From Bacteroidales bacterium (lineage in GTDB: Bacteria > Bacteroidota > Bacteroidia > Bacteroidales > GWA2-32-17), in the NCBI GenBank assembly GCA_013314715.1, contig JABUFC010000027.1, positions 1 through 43,786 of the forward strand: a stretch of DNA of 43,786 bases. The letters run 5' to 3'. Below are positions 17,203 through 25,683 of the stretch, one piece after another (within the stretch, counting starts at the first letter, position 1; every line of letters starts with the position of its first letter). The notes beneath the pieces are model-generated. The model saw only the letters and a program-made list of their open reading frames with translations. It did no database searches and had not been told where the DNA came from. The translations under genes and the position numbers were made by a program.

Positions 17203-17207
17203 GGAGG
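17202..17207 (+). promoter_or_regulatory. strong Shine-Dalgarno site of rpsR
   Basis: AGGAGG begins at the last base of the rpsF stop codon, 7 bases before the rpsR ATG at 17215. It is unusual for this genome and may be regulatory. Confidence 0.75.
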
Positions 17208-17214
17208 TATAATT

Positions 17215-17484
17215 ATGGCTCAAACAGATAGCGAAATTAGATTTCTTGCTCCACCAACAATCGATATTAAAAAGAAAAAATATTGTCGTTTCAAAAAAAA
17301 TGGAATTAAATATATCGATTACAAAGATCCTAACTTCTTAAAAAAATTCTTAAACGAACAAGGTAAAATTTTACCCCGTCGTATTACCGGTACTTCTTTA
17401 AAATATCAACGTCAACTTTCTACAGCTGTTAAGCGTGCACGCCACTTAGCCTTATTACCTTTTGTAACCGATTTATTAAAATAA
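17215..17484 (+). CDS. rpsR: 30S ribosomal protein bS18
   Basis: 89 residues with the S18 signatures: [17 protein letters not shown] (about 22-38), [20 protein letters not shown] (about 42-61) and [19 protein letters not shown] near the end. It binds bS6 on the 30S platform. The N-terminal extension before the conserved core is normal for Bacteroidetes. A strong Shine-Dalgarno precedes it. Confidence 0.97.
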   Translation: MAQTDSEIRFLAPPTIDIKKKKYCRFKKNGIKYIDYKDPNFLKKFLNEQGKILPRRITGTSLKYQRQLSTAVKRARHLALLPFVTDLLK

Positions 17485-17490
17485 GGGAGG
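17485..17490 (+). promoter_or_regulatory. Shine-Dalgarno site of rplI
   Basis: GGGAGG directly follows the rpsR stop codon and lies 7 bases before the rplI ATG at 17498. Confidence 0.65.
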
Positions 17491-17497
17491 ATGATTT

Positions 17498-17947
17498 ATG
17501 GAAATTATATTAAAACAAGATTTTCCCGGATTAGGTCATAAAAATGACTTAGTAAAAGTACGCGACGGATATGCTCGTAATTATTTAATCCCAAAAGGTT
17601 TTGCAATAGCTGCAACCGAAACTACTAAAAAAATACTTGCAGAAAATTTAAAGCAACAAGCGCATAAAGAAGCAAAACTTCGCCAAGAAGCAGAAGCTAA
17701 TGCAAAAAAATTAGCCAATATAGTGATTACAGTTGGTGCTAAAACCAGTTCTACCGGTAAAATATTTGGTTCGGTTAATACTATTCAATTAGCAGATGCA
17801 CTCAACAAGCAAGGTTTTGCTGTTGACAGAAAAAATATTACCATTTACGATGCCGAAAACATTAAAGAAGTTGGTACATACAAAGCAAAAGTTAAACTTT
17901 ACCGCGACATCGTTACCGATTTTACATTTGAAGTTGTATCAGAGTAA
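17498..17947 (+). CDS. rplI: 50S ribosomal protein bL9
   Basis: 149 residues, the normal length. The N-domain begins MEIILKQDFPGLGHKNDLVKV and contains GYARNYLIPKGFA (about 24-36). The long connecting helix is Ala/Lys rich (about 41-76). The C-domain has GSVNTIQLADAL and ends with VVSE. It is the last gene of the ribosomal operon, followed by a strong terminator. Confidence 0.97.
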   Translation: MEIILKQDFPGLGHKNDLVKVRDGYARNYLIPKGFAIAATETTKKILAENLKQQAHKEAKLRQEAEANAKKLANIVITVGAKTSSTGKIFGSVNTIQLADALNKQGFAVDRKNITIYDAENIKEVGTYKAKVKLYRDIVTDFTFEVVSE

Positions 17948-17971
17948 TCTTTGTTTTCATAACTAAATTCG

Positions 17972-18008
17972 AAAAAGACTGTTTGTTTTTTACAAGCAGT
18001 CTTTTTTT
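17972..18008 (+). terminator. intrinsic terminator after rplI
   Basis: AAAAAGACTGTTTGT pairs with ACAAGCAGTCTTTTT around a five-T loop (one wobble pair), followed by further T. Confidence 0.8.
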
Positions 18009-18043
18009 ATTACCACAAAACTTAGTATTATTGTAAAAAAATA

Positions 18044-18793
18044 ATGAACATACTTGCAATTATTCCGGCCCGATATGCTTCTACCCGTTTCCCGGGTAAA
18101 CCACTTATAGACATCAATGGTAAAAGCATGATTCAGAGAGTTATAGAACAATCTTTAAAAGCCTTTGAATATGTTTATGTTGCCACAGACGACCAACGAA
18201 TATATAATCATGTTACCCAACTGGGACATAAAGCTGTTTTAACGTCTGAGCATCACAAAAGTGGAACCGATCGTTGTGCAGAAGCATTAACTACTATCAC
18301 TAAAATTTTAAATAAAAATTTCGAAATAGTTATCAATGTTCAAGGCGACGAACCTTTTATTTCGCCCGAACAACTCAAACTCGTTGTTAAAGCATTTGAG
18401 CACGAACCTACACAAATAGCAACACTCATAAAAAAAATAGAAAACGAACAAGATTTATTTGACCCCAACAAACCCAAAGTAATCGTCGATAGTAAAGGTA
18501 AGGCTATTTATTTTAGTCGCTCTACTATCCCCTATATTAGAAATCACAAAGAAAAAGATTGGTTACAACACCATACATTTTATAAACATATTGGTTTATA
18601 TGCATACCGCACTCATGTACTTAACGAAATTACCAAGCTTCAAATGTCTACACTCGAAAAAGCAGAATCACTCGAACAACTCCGATGGATTGAAAATGGC
18701 TATCATATTCAAACGATTGTTACAACATACGAAACACTTTCAATCGATACTCCCGAAGATTTGAAAAATGCAATTAACCTATTAAATGGATAG
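18044..18793 (+). CDS. kdsB: 3-deoxy-manno-octulosonate cytidylyltransferase
   Basis: Activates Kdo as CMP-Kdo for the inner core of lipopolysaccharide, in the cytoplasm. 249 residues. The nucleotide-binding motif IPARYASTRFPGKPL is at residues 6-20, VYVATDD at about 44-50, TSEHHKSGTDRCAEA at about 66-80, and NVQGDEPFI at about 99-107. SLEQLRWIENGYHI near the C-terminus completes the signature. It stands alone. A possible weak -7 box (TATTATTG, 18026-18033) precedes it. Confidence 0.96.
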   Translation: MNILAIIPARYASTRFPGKPLIDINGKSMIQRVIEQSLKAFEYVYVATDDQRIYNHVTQLGHKAVLTSEHHKSGTDRCAEALTTITKILNKNFEIVINVQGDEPFISPEQLKLVVKAFEHEPTQIATLIKKIENEQDLFDPNKPKVIVDSKGKAIYFSRSTIPYIRNHKEKDWLQHHTFYKHIGLYAYRTHVLNEITKLQMSTLEKAESLEQLRWIENGYHIQTIVTTYETLSIDTPEDLKNAINLLNG

Positions 18794-18798
18794 AAACA

Positions 18799-18838
18799 AA
18801 TAGGCCACTTTTTAAAAAGCAGCCTATTGTACAAACTA
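18799..18838. terminator. bidirectional hairpin between kdsB and outer-membrane protein gene
   Basis: AATAGGC (18799-18805) and GCCTATT (18832-18838) enclose a second palindrome, CTTTTTAAAAAG. It lies between two convergent genes and could terminate both, though the flanking T tracts are short. Confidence 0.5.
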
Positions 18839-18855
18839 ACGTTAACTATAACCCT

Positions 18856-20286
18856 TTAGAAAGAATATTTTAATTTTAAATATACTTCATCGTATTCTTT
18901 TAACTTAGAGAATGCAGCACTACCTTTTCCATCAAGATATTTCACTCCAATAGTCAATTCTGCATTATCGTTTGGATAATAAGTCAGTTCGGGTAGCCAA
19001 AACAAAGCATATTGATTTTTAACATCGCTGTAATCGCCAACCATAAAACCACCACTTAATGGAGCAAACTTCAACTTATCATCAAATAATTTCTTTTCAA
19101 TTCGAAGAATATAATAATCGTTGAGGTCATCTGCTCCTCTTTCGTGCAAAAATCCATGAACGTACTGTAAATTCGAATAAATACCATTGCTAAAAGTATA
19201 ATCCATGCCAACTACAAAATGTAACCAAGGTTTATTTTCGTCGAAAATTACAGAATCAGGAATTTGTGGCTGAACTATACCAGCGTCAAATCCCAATGTC
19301 TGATTAACATCCGGCAAGTGAGTCGTCAATTTATAGGTTTTATCGGGTTTAATCAAACAAGCTTCGCCCCAAACACCTACACCTTTTAAATTACCCGTAA
19401 AATCGAATCCAAAACGATGAAAACGAGGATAAATCAAATTAGTATTGACATGAACATAAGTTTTGTTTTGAATAAAATTTAAACTATCAATCACCACATT
19501 TGCTTCTGAAGCAATAGGCAAGCCATCATAGCCATAAGAATAAGAAAGTGAAAAATCAACCCCAAAGAGTTGTTTAGCTGCTTTAAAAGCAAACGATGAC
19601 TGATTTTTTGCATTCATCAAAGGATTTTGATAAACAAGAGCAACAGTATCTACAACAATACCAGTTTTAGAAGGAAATGGCAAAGGCGGATAACCGGGCT
19701 TTTGTACAATGGCCATACTATCAGGGAATGTAAATTCAGGCATTAAAAGGCTGGAATATACGCCAATTGGGAATTGAGCCTGCTGAAACAAAGGCATATA
19801 AACCGCTTCAATCTTGGCATCATCGGCAGGATAATAACGAAGCAAAATAGCATCGCTACCCTTATGGCGACCAAAATCCCAAATATCCTCTAGATCGTAT
19901 GGATTTAAATTATCGGTTGGATTTATTTTGTCGGCAGTACCCCATTTTATTCGTTGACGTCCAATGGATAAATCGAGTTTTGGGATTAAAAAATCGTAAA
20001 TTTCAACTTTTGCCTCACGAATTTCGGGAACCTTAATGAGCTCACGTTCATTCGTAAAGCCCATGTTTCGTATCCAAATATCAGTAGTAATTTTTGCTTT
20101 TTCTTCAAACTTTTTATCAAATCCTAACGATAGCCTGTTTTCGTTCCAAAGCCAATCGCCATTGTTTAAATTCAACCGATGGTCGGGCTGGAAATACCCT
20201 CGCCATTGAATACCCTCTTGTGCCAAAAGCATCAGAGGACCTATTAAAACGAAGCCCAATAAAATACTTAACCGCTTCATAATCAT
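18856..20286 (-). CDS. outer-membrane beta-barrel protein of RND cassette
   Basis: 476 residues with a signal peptide (about 1-22, LLAQ). The mature part starts GIQWRGYFQPDHRLNL, typical of DUF1302/porin-like barrels that act with RND pumps. Strand-like segments with aromatic girdles run through it: LSIGRQRIKWGTADKINPTDNL at about 113-134 is a characteristic loop, and the C-terminus ends YLKLKYSF with a terminal Phe as in outer-membrane proteins. The start overlaps the stop of the LolA-like gene as TAATG, so translation is probably coupled (second ATG at 20280). Likely role: outer-membrane end of a lipid or hydrophobic-compound export route. The family name is less certain than the barrel assignment. 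Confidence 0.75.
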   Translation of the reverse strand: MIMKRLSILLGFVLIGPLMLLAQEGIQWRGYFQPDHRLNLNNGDWLWNENRLSLGFDKKFEEKAKITTDIWIRNMGFTNERELIKVPEIREAKVEIYDFLIPKLDLSIGRQRIKWGTADKINPTDNLNPYDLEDIWDFGRHKGSDAILLRYYPADDAKIEAVYMPLFQQAQFPIGVYSSLLMPEFTFPDSMAIVQKPGYPPLPFPSKTGIVVDTVALVYQNPLMNAKNQSSFAFKAAKQLFGVDFSLSYSYGYDGLPIASEANVVIDSLNFIQNKTYVHVNTNLIYPRFHRFGFDFTGNLKGVGVWGEACLIKPDKTYKLTTHLPDVNQTLGFDAGIVQPQIPDSVIFDENKPWLHFVVGMDYTFSNGIYSNLQYVHGFLHERGADDLNDYYILRIEKKLFDDKLKFAPLSGGFMVGDYSDVKNQYALFWLPELTYYPNDNAELTIGVKYLDGKGSAAFSKLKEYDEVYLKLKYSF

Positions 20287-21020
20287 TATTTTTGAATAAG
20301 TTTACGTACCGAAAATTCTTCGTCTTTTAATCCTTTATCGTATTCAACCGAAGTAAATTCCATTTGTGTTTTGGTACCTTTTTTAAGGTCTTTCATTTCA
20401 AACAATGTGGCTACCCAATAATTTCCCTTCTTTTCAATTTTAGTATTATTAAGCTCTTTAATTTGAGTATTGCCCTTGTCAAAATATTGCACTTTACGTG
20501 GATAATTATTGTCTTTTCCAATGGTTACAATTAACTTATTGTAATCGGTTTTATTAGTAGCCTTAGGTTTTAATTCGAGCACCCACATATTATTTTCAGT
20601 TTTTAACGATACAGCATCGTATTTCTCCTGATAAAGCTTACTTTCCATATCATCGTAGCTAAAATCGGTACCAGCAAATCCTTGATTTTTAGCACTCGAA
20701 GCTATTCTACGTTCTTTTTCGTAAGCAGGCATATACAAATACATTACGTCATTTGGAAGAGATAAAATACCTATTCCTGCTTGCGATGCCGGCGAAGTAA
20801 AACGGAATAACCTTTTGTCGTTGCCCTTTTGTAAAGTTTTGGCCTCGCGAATACTTGTTTTCCCGTTCTTATCAAAAACGGTCATTTTAATACTAATGGA
20901 CTGATCTTTGGGAGCATAAATCACATCGTCCATTTTCTTTAAAACTTCTGTAGCTGATTGTGCTACTGCCATGTTTAATGTTGCAATCATAGCAACAACT
21001 GTTAAAAAATTTGTCTTCAT
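20286..21020 (-). CDS. LolA-like outer-membrane lipoprotein-sorting protein
   Basis: 244 residues with a signal peptide (1 to about 20, MAVAQ). The open-barrel LolA/LppX-like fold is suggested by SISIKMTVFDKNGK (about 42-55), the FRFTSPASQAGIGILSLPNDVMYLYMP region (about 72-98), and VEYDKGLKDEEFSVRKL at the end. This is the LolA_like type found beside MMPL/RND genes, not the general LolA chaperone. It may carry a lipid across the periplasm between the pump and the barrel. It sits 5 bases after the RND gene and overlaps the barrel gene. Confidence 0.85.
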   Translation of the reverse strand: MKTNFLTVVAMIATLNMAVAQSATEVLKKMDDVIYAPKDQSISIKMTVFDKNGKTSIREAKTLQKGNDKRLFRFTSPASQAGIGILSLPNDVMYLYMPAYEKERRIASSAKNQGFAGTDFSYDDMESKLYQEKYDAVSLKTENNMWVLELKPKATNKTDYNKLIVTIGKDNNYPRKVQYFDKGNTQIKELNNTKIEKKGNYWVATLFEMKDLKKGTKTQMEFTSVEYDKGLKDEEFSVRKLIQK

Positions 21021-21025
21021 AAAAA

Positions 21026-23389
21026 TTATTTTTTAGTTTTTAAGTTCATTACTGCAGCTAATAAAGTTAAGGTAGAAAAACCGCTCGTTAACATGGTAAC
21101 TCCTATCAATAAGCCAAATCGTTGCAATGGCACCAAATCAGAAAATAGGAGTACTAAAAATCCGAGCGTTACAGATAATACATTTATTACAATAGCTCGA
21201 CCACTCGTTAAAGTAGCATCTTCTATAGCCTCATGCATAGAAACACCATTTTTTTGTTCGTATGTTACATGCGAAATAAAATGAATAGCATAATCTATAC
21301 CTATCCCCATACTCACCGATGCTACCAATACAGTGGCTACATCTAATGGAATATGAAGCCATCCCATTGTTCCGAACAGCGTAATAACAGTAGCAACAAT
21401 AGGAATAATAGCCAATAAACCATTTTTAAACGATTTTAATAAATAAGATACAAGAAAATAAACTAATATTAATGCTATAACCAAGCTATAAAGTTGACTA
21501 TTAATAAGGCTTTCATCAATTTTTTTGTAAATACTTGGAAAACCCGATTGTCGAATTGAACACGAATCGATATGATGTTTTTCAAGATACTTATCCAATT
21601 TATCAACCATTGCTGCCATTTTTTTACTATCGGTAGTGTTTAAAGTAGCTTGAATTAAACCTTCGGTGTTACCATTAGCCACAATCTGGTTCATTGTTTC
21701 TTGACCTTCGAGTAAAAACCATAAATTATATACTTTTTCCTGATTTGAAGGTAATTGTTTCCCTTCACCCATAACATCGTTCATTTCCTTTAAAATATTC
21801 ACAACAGAAAGTGAATGTGAAATTTCAGGCATCGATGTTACAAAATTTTGAACGGTATCCATTAACTGCAAAGTTTTATAATCTTGAATATTTCCTTTAA
21901 AATTCAAGAACATATATGAAGTTCCACCAAACTTTTCGCGCAAAAAGTTTTCAGTTTTTTTGCTTGGATAATTATCTTTAAAATAATCTAATAAATCTAC
22001 CCTACGCTCAATTTTAAATAACCCTATAATAAAAAATACTATGAGAATAGACCACGTAACAATCACCGTAATTTTACGATTAAAATTTAAGAAACCTATA
22101 AAATGAAGCACTTTATTAAGTGGGCTTTTCTTTTGTTTTTTGTCAGTAACTACAAGTTTTTTCTTAAATGGGAAATAAGATAAAAATGCTGGCACAAAAG
22201 TAATGGCAAGAATAAATGAAAAGAAAACACCAAGAGCTGTAAAAACACCAAATTGGCTAATCATCACTAAATAACTACCAAAAATAAATGATATAAAACC
22301 TATAACCGTTGTTAAAGCAGCAAAAAATACAGGAATAGAAACATAGGCCATCGCTTTTACAATTAAATAGTTTAGAGTATGTTCGCCATTAAGCACTTCT
22401 TCTTGAATACGATTTATGACATGAATAGTGTAAGCGCTACCTGTTGCTAATAGTATAACAGGCGTAACATTGGTAACCATCGTTATTTCAAAACCAAAAA
22501 TTCCCATAATACCGAGCACCCAATCAATAGCAATCGCTACGGCCAACACGGGCATTACCACACCTCTCCACGACTTAAATGACAAATAAAGTACAATTAA
22601 AATAATAATAAAAGCTAAAATACCTAATGTAACAATATCGTGCGAAATAATAGCTCCAATATCAGATACCATATAGGGCAATCCCCCAAAATATAGTTTA
22701 CCCTTTAGTTTCCATTGATTCAATTTATTGCGAACCATATTGGATACCACCGTTTTATCTACCTTTACCTCTACACTATCCTTTGTTTTATTTAAACTTA
22801 TCGAATAAATAGGAGGCTTATATTTTTGTTGATAATAATGTAAAACTGAATCTTTTTTAATCGTAGAATCAATTGCCTCAACAAAATCTGGTTTTATTCT
22901 ATAAGTAATGAGCGTTGCTTTAGCATCCTCCGAAACAAAGAAACCTCGATAAATATCTTTTGATAGCACATATTTTTTAATGGAATCTAATACTTTTGCG
23001 TCCGTTGGAATATTGTCCTTATCTATTAGAGGAACTACTTGTAATACACTATCCACATTGCGGGCATCTATAATATTAATAATAGAAGTAACAGCCGAAA
23101 CTCCCTGCATAGTCGAAATAGAATCAGTAAGAGCATTCACTTCTTTCAATGCATCGGTAGAAAATACATTATCGCAACTATAGCCAATCAAAGCAATCAT
23201 ATTACCTTGGTATGCGTCTCCAATGCTATCAAAAGTCATCGTAACAGGGTCGTCTTTGGGTAAATAATTAAGCACATCGGGATTTATTTTTAGCCTTGGT
23301 ATAAAAAATGAAAAGAAAATGGTTAATAAACCAATTAACATTAAAACAATTAAACGTTTTTTCAAAACAAATTCAGCAATTTTTTTCAT
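21026..23389 (-). CDS. RND/MMPL family exporter
   Basis: 787 residues. TM1 is at about 13-32, followed by a periplasmic domain (about 35-240). A first bundle of about five TMs (about 245-405) is followed by a soluble link, TM7 (about 432-455), a second periplasmic domain (about 460-625) and a second bundle (about 630-783). The repeated SSD-like halves carry VLGIMGIFGFEITMVTNVTPVILLATG and DVATVLVASVSMGIGIDYAIHF. This is the half-size, single-gene MMPL type (HpnN-like), usually moving lipids or hydrophobic compounds, not a tripartite AcrB pump. No membrane-fusion protein is nearby. It is second in the operon, 30 bases after tetR. Confidence 0.9.
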   Translation of the reverse strand: MKKIAEFVLKKRLIVLMLIGLLTIFFSFFIPRLKINPDVLNYLPKDDPVTMTFDSIGDAYQGNMIALIGYSCDNVFSTDALKEVNALTDSISTMQGVSAVTSIINIIDARNVDSVLQVVPLIDKDNIPTDAKVLDSIKKYVLSKDIYRGFFVSEDAKATLITYRIKPDFVEAIDSTIKKDSVLHYYQQKYKPPIYSISLNKTKDSVEVKVDKTVVSNMVRNKLNQWKLKGKLYFGGLPYMVSDIGAIISHDIVTLGILAFIIILIVLYLSFKSWRGVVMPVLAVAIAIDWVLGIMGIFGFEITMVTNVTPVILLATGSAYTIHVINRIQEEVLNGEHTLNYLIVKAMAYVSIPVFFAALTTVIGFISFIFGSYLVMISQFGVFTALGVFFSFILAITFVPAFLSYFPFKKKLVVTDKKQKKSPLNKVLHFIGFLNFNRKITVIVTWSILIVFFIIGLFKIERRVDLLDYFKDNYPSKKTENFLREKFGGTSYMFLNFKGNIQDYKTLQLMDTVQNFVTSMPEISHSLSVVNILKEMNDVMGEGKQLPSNQEKVYNLWFLLEGQETMNQIVANGNTEGLIQATLNTTDSKKMAAMVDKLDKYLEKHHIDSCSIRQSGFPSIYKKIDESLINSQLYSLVIALILVYFLVSYLLKSFKNGLLAIIPIVATVITLFGTMGWLHIPLDVATVLVASVSMGIGIDYAIHFISHVTYEQKNGVSMHEAIEDATLTSGRAIVINVLSVTLGFLVLLFSDLVPLQRFGLLIGVTMLTSGFSTLTLLAAVMNLKTKK

Positions 23390-23419
23390 ATTTTTAGACT
23401 TTTTATTTAAAATCGTATA

Positions 23420-23992
23420 TTACTTATTTTTTATTCCATAAAAAAGTATATCCATTAAGTAATTTAATCGCTCACTTAAATCATCATCGTCGCTTACAAA
23501 GGGTATCTCAAGACCCTTCATTGCAGTAAAAATAGCTAAAGCAGCTAAATCAACATGATCAATAGAAAACTCTTTTTTTACTACACCCTCTGTTAAAATT
23601 GTTTGAATCATACTGATTTCTTCATTATCAAATTTTTTTCTAATTTTTTCAATAAATGGCATATGATTAAAATAATCGTTTTTGAGAGCATCATAAAAGT
23701 TTATCATTTTTTTTAAAAAATGCATTCGAGTATGTACGTATGTTCTCAATTTGTCTGAAGCATTTTTTTGTTCTAAAAGTTTTTTCATTATTTCTTGTCG
23801 CAATATATTGGCTTCATAATCAAGAACTGCTTCAAATATTTCTTCTTTCGATTTAAAGTAATAATAAATAGAGCTTTTCTTTTTTCGCATGGTTTGAGCT
23901 ATTTCTTCAACAGAAGTTTTTTTAAACCCAAACTTAGAAAACACTTCGCGGCTAGTTAAAATAATTTGTTCTTTTAGTTTTGGTATACCCAT
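23420..23992 (-). CDS. TetR family transcriptional regulator
   Basis: 190 residues. The N-terminal helix-turn-helix (about 8-55) is clear: ILTSREVFSKFGFKKTSVEEIAQTM, then KKKSSIYYYFKSKEEIFEAVL. The ligand domain (about 60-188) is helical and not recognisable. It is first in the minus-strand operon with the RND, LolA-like and barrel genes, so it very likely represses them and itself. An inverted repeat overlapping its promoter (24002-24026) is a fitting operator. The inducer is unknown. Confidence 0.92.
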   Translation of the reverse strand: MGIPKLKEQIILTSREVFSKFGFKKTSVEEIAQTMRKKKSSIYYYFKSKEEIFEAVLDYEANILRQEIMKKLLEQKNASDKLRTYVHTRMHFLKKMINFYDALKNDYFNHMPFIEKIRKKFDNEEISMIQTILTEGVVKKEFSIDHVDLAALAIFTAMKGLEIPFVSDDDDLSERLNYLMDILFYGIKNK

Positions 23993-24001
23993 ATTTTAAA
24001 A

Positions 24002-24026
24002 TGTACGTTTTTAAATTTATCGTACA
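24002..24026. promoter_or_regulatory. candidate TetR operator
   Basis: TGTACG (24002-24007) and CGTACA (24021-24026) form a perfect dyad with a 13-base AT spacer. The right arm overlaps the -7 box of tetR and the left arm lies within the predicted leader. A regulator bound here would block transcription. Confidence 0.55.
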
Positions 24027-24032
24027 AAGTTA
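24025..24032 (-). promoter_or_regulatory. -7 box of tetR operon
   Basis: On the minus strand it reads TAACTTTG, a perfect TAnnTTTG match, 32 bases before the tetR ATG at 23992. Confidence 0.55.
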
Positions 24033-24228
24033 GAACATATTTTTTAAAGAAAAAAAATACTTATCCATAATTTTTATTTTTTTAACACTTTGCGGAATTA
24101 TATACTCAATAAAACTTTTCTTTAAATTAAATATGAGCTATTTACAGGAATACATAAAATTCTATATAAAAAATGTAACCATTATAACATTGTATCGTAA
24201 TAAAGCTTGTAAACCAAATCGCAACGCT

Positions 24229-25092
24229 ATGAGACAATTAAAAATTACGAAACAAGTAACGAATAGAGAAAATCCCTCGCTCGATAAATACTTACATGAA
24301 ATTGGTAGAATGGATTTATTGAGCGTTGACGAAGAAGTTGAACTTGCTCGAAAAATACGCGAAGGCGATCAAGAAGCATTTAATAAATTAGTCAATTCAA
24401 ATCTTCGGTTTGTAGTTTCTGTTGCCAAGCAATACCAGAATCAAGGATTAAGCTTACCCGACCTTATAAATGAAGGAAATTTAGGGCTTATGAGGGCAGC
24501 TATGCGATTTGATGAAACAAGAGGGTTCAAATTTATTTCATATGCGGTATGGTGGATTCGTCAATCAATATTACAAGCTCTTGCCGAACAAGCTCGCATT
24601 GTTCGATTACCACTCAATAAAGTAGGATTACACAACAAAGTTACCAAAGCTTTTATACGTTTAGAACAAGAGTTAGAACGCGAACCTTCTGCCGAAGAAG
24701 TCGCTCAGGTATTAGAAATGCCTGTAGAAGATGTTAAAGCATTCATTAAAACCTCATCAAAACACGTTTCTATGGATGCCCCAATAAACAGCGAAGAAGA
24801 AGGTTCAATGTACGACTTAATACCTGCTTCAGACGATGAACAACCCGATAATACCCTCATAACCGACTCACTTCGAAAAGAAATAAACCGAATATTAAAT
24901 ACATTATCACCGCGTGAAGCCGATATTGTTAAAATGTATTACGGTTTAGATGGTTATCATCAACATTCGCTCGACGAAATTGGCGAAAAGTTTGAACTCA
25001 CCCGAGAACGTGTTCGTCAAATAAAAGAAAAAGCTCTCCGAAGACTTAAACATACTTCGAAGAGCAAAATACTTAAAAGCTATTTAGGATAA
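24229..25092 (+). CDS. rpoD: primary sigma factor RpoD/SigA, Bacteroidetes type
   Basis: 287 residues from the ATG at 24229, beginning [20 protein letters not shown] as in Bacteroidetes primary sigma factors. An in-frame ATG 32 codons upstream (24133) gives an unrelated-looking extension and is rejected. Region 1.2 starts at [16 protein letters not shown]. Region 2 contains [26 protein letters not shown] and the -10 recognition segment [15 protein letters not shown]. Region 3 is at about 140-190. Region 4 ends with [27 protein letters not shown]-like helix-turn-helix residues (about 245-275). There is no region 1.1, as expected for this phylum. It recognises the TAnnTTTG promoters seen across the window. 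Confidence 0.97.
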   Translation: MRQLKITKQVTNRENPSLDKYLHEIGRMDLLSVDEEVELARKIREGDQEAFNKLVNSNLRFVVSVAKQYQNQGLSLPDLINEGNLGLMRAAMRFDETRGFKFISYAVWWIRQSILQALAEQARIVRLPLNKVGLHNKVTKAFIRLEQELEREPSAEEVAQVLEMPVEDVKAFIKTSSKHVSMDAPINSEEEGSMYDLIPASDDEQPDNTLITDSLRKEINRILNTLSPREADIVKMYYGLDGYHQHSLDEIGEKFELTRERVRQIKEKALRRLKHTSKSKILKSYLG

Positions 25093-25094
25093 AC

Positions 25095-25664
25095 TTACTT
25101 AAAATTATAGCCTAATTCGAATGCTTTTAGATTTAATTCAACCACACTCTCACCTTTGTTTTTAAACATTTGATGAATAGCTTGTTGCATATCCTCTTTT
25201 GAAAAACCTAAATGGGGTGCCGATGCTCCTAAAATAATCATGTTAACTGACTTTTCGGAACCCAACTCTTTAGCCATTTCATCAGCAGGTATTAAAACAT
25301 GATTTTTTATTTTTTTTATTTCACTATAAATCTTTTCTAAATCGGGGTAATTGGGAATGTTCACAAAAGGAGCTTTATTTGTAATAAGCCAACCTTCAGT
25401 ACTTAAATAAGGTAAGTAGCGTAACGACTCCATTGGTTCAAGAGATATAATAATATCGGCTTGTCCTAAAGGAATTAAATCTGAAAATATTTCATTATCA
25501 GAAATTCTTAGGTTCGACATAACATCGCCACCTCGTTGACTCATTCCATGTACCTCGCTTTGTTTTAAGTACATTCCTTTATTTAACGCTGCTAAACCAA
25601 TAATGGCTGCAACTGAGATGATACCTTGACCACCTACACCTGCTAAAACTATATCTTTTTTCAT
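25095..25664 (-). CDS. iorB: indolepyruvate:ferredoxin oxidoreductase, beta subunit
   Basis: 189 residues starting MKKDIVLAGVGGQGIISVAA, the family opening, which is why the ATG at 25664 is chosen over a longer frame reaching back into iorA. The gamma-type domain motif SEVHGMSQRGGDVMSNLRI is at about 36-54, then DLIPLGQADIIISLEPMESLRYL at about 63-85. Partner of IorA in oxidising aryl pyruvates from Tyr, Phe and Trp to aryl-acyl-CoA with ferredoxin reduction. It follows iorA by 19 bases and abuts the end of the convergent rpoD by two bases. Confidence 0.93.
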   Translation of the reverse strand: MKKDIVLAGVGGQGIISVAAIIGLAALNKGMYLKQSEVHGMSQRGGDVMSNLRISDNEIFSDLIPLGQADIIISLEPMESLRYLPYLSTEGWLITNKAPFVNIPNYPDLEKIYSEIKKIKNHVLIPADEMAKELGSEKSVNMIILGASAPHLGFSKEDMQQAIHQMFKNKGESVVELNLKAFELGYNFK

Positions 25665-25683
25665 CTTATTATACTTTTTAGGT

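Noticed and set aside
24133-24228. Longer start for rpoD at 24133
   Set aside because: The extension has no region 1.1 features, while the canonical Bacteroidetes start MRQLKITKQ is at 24229.
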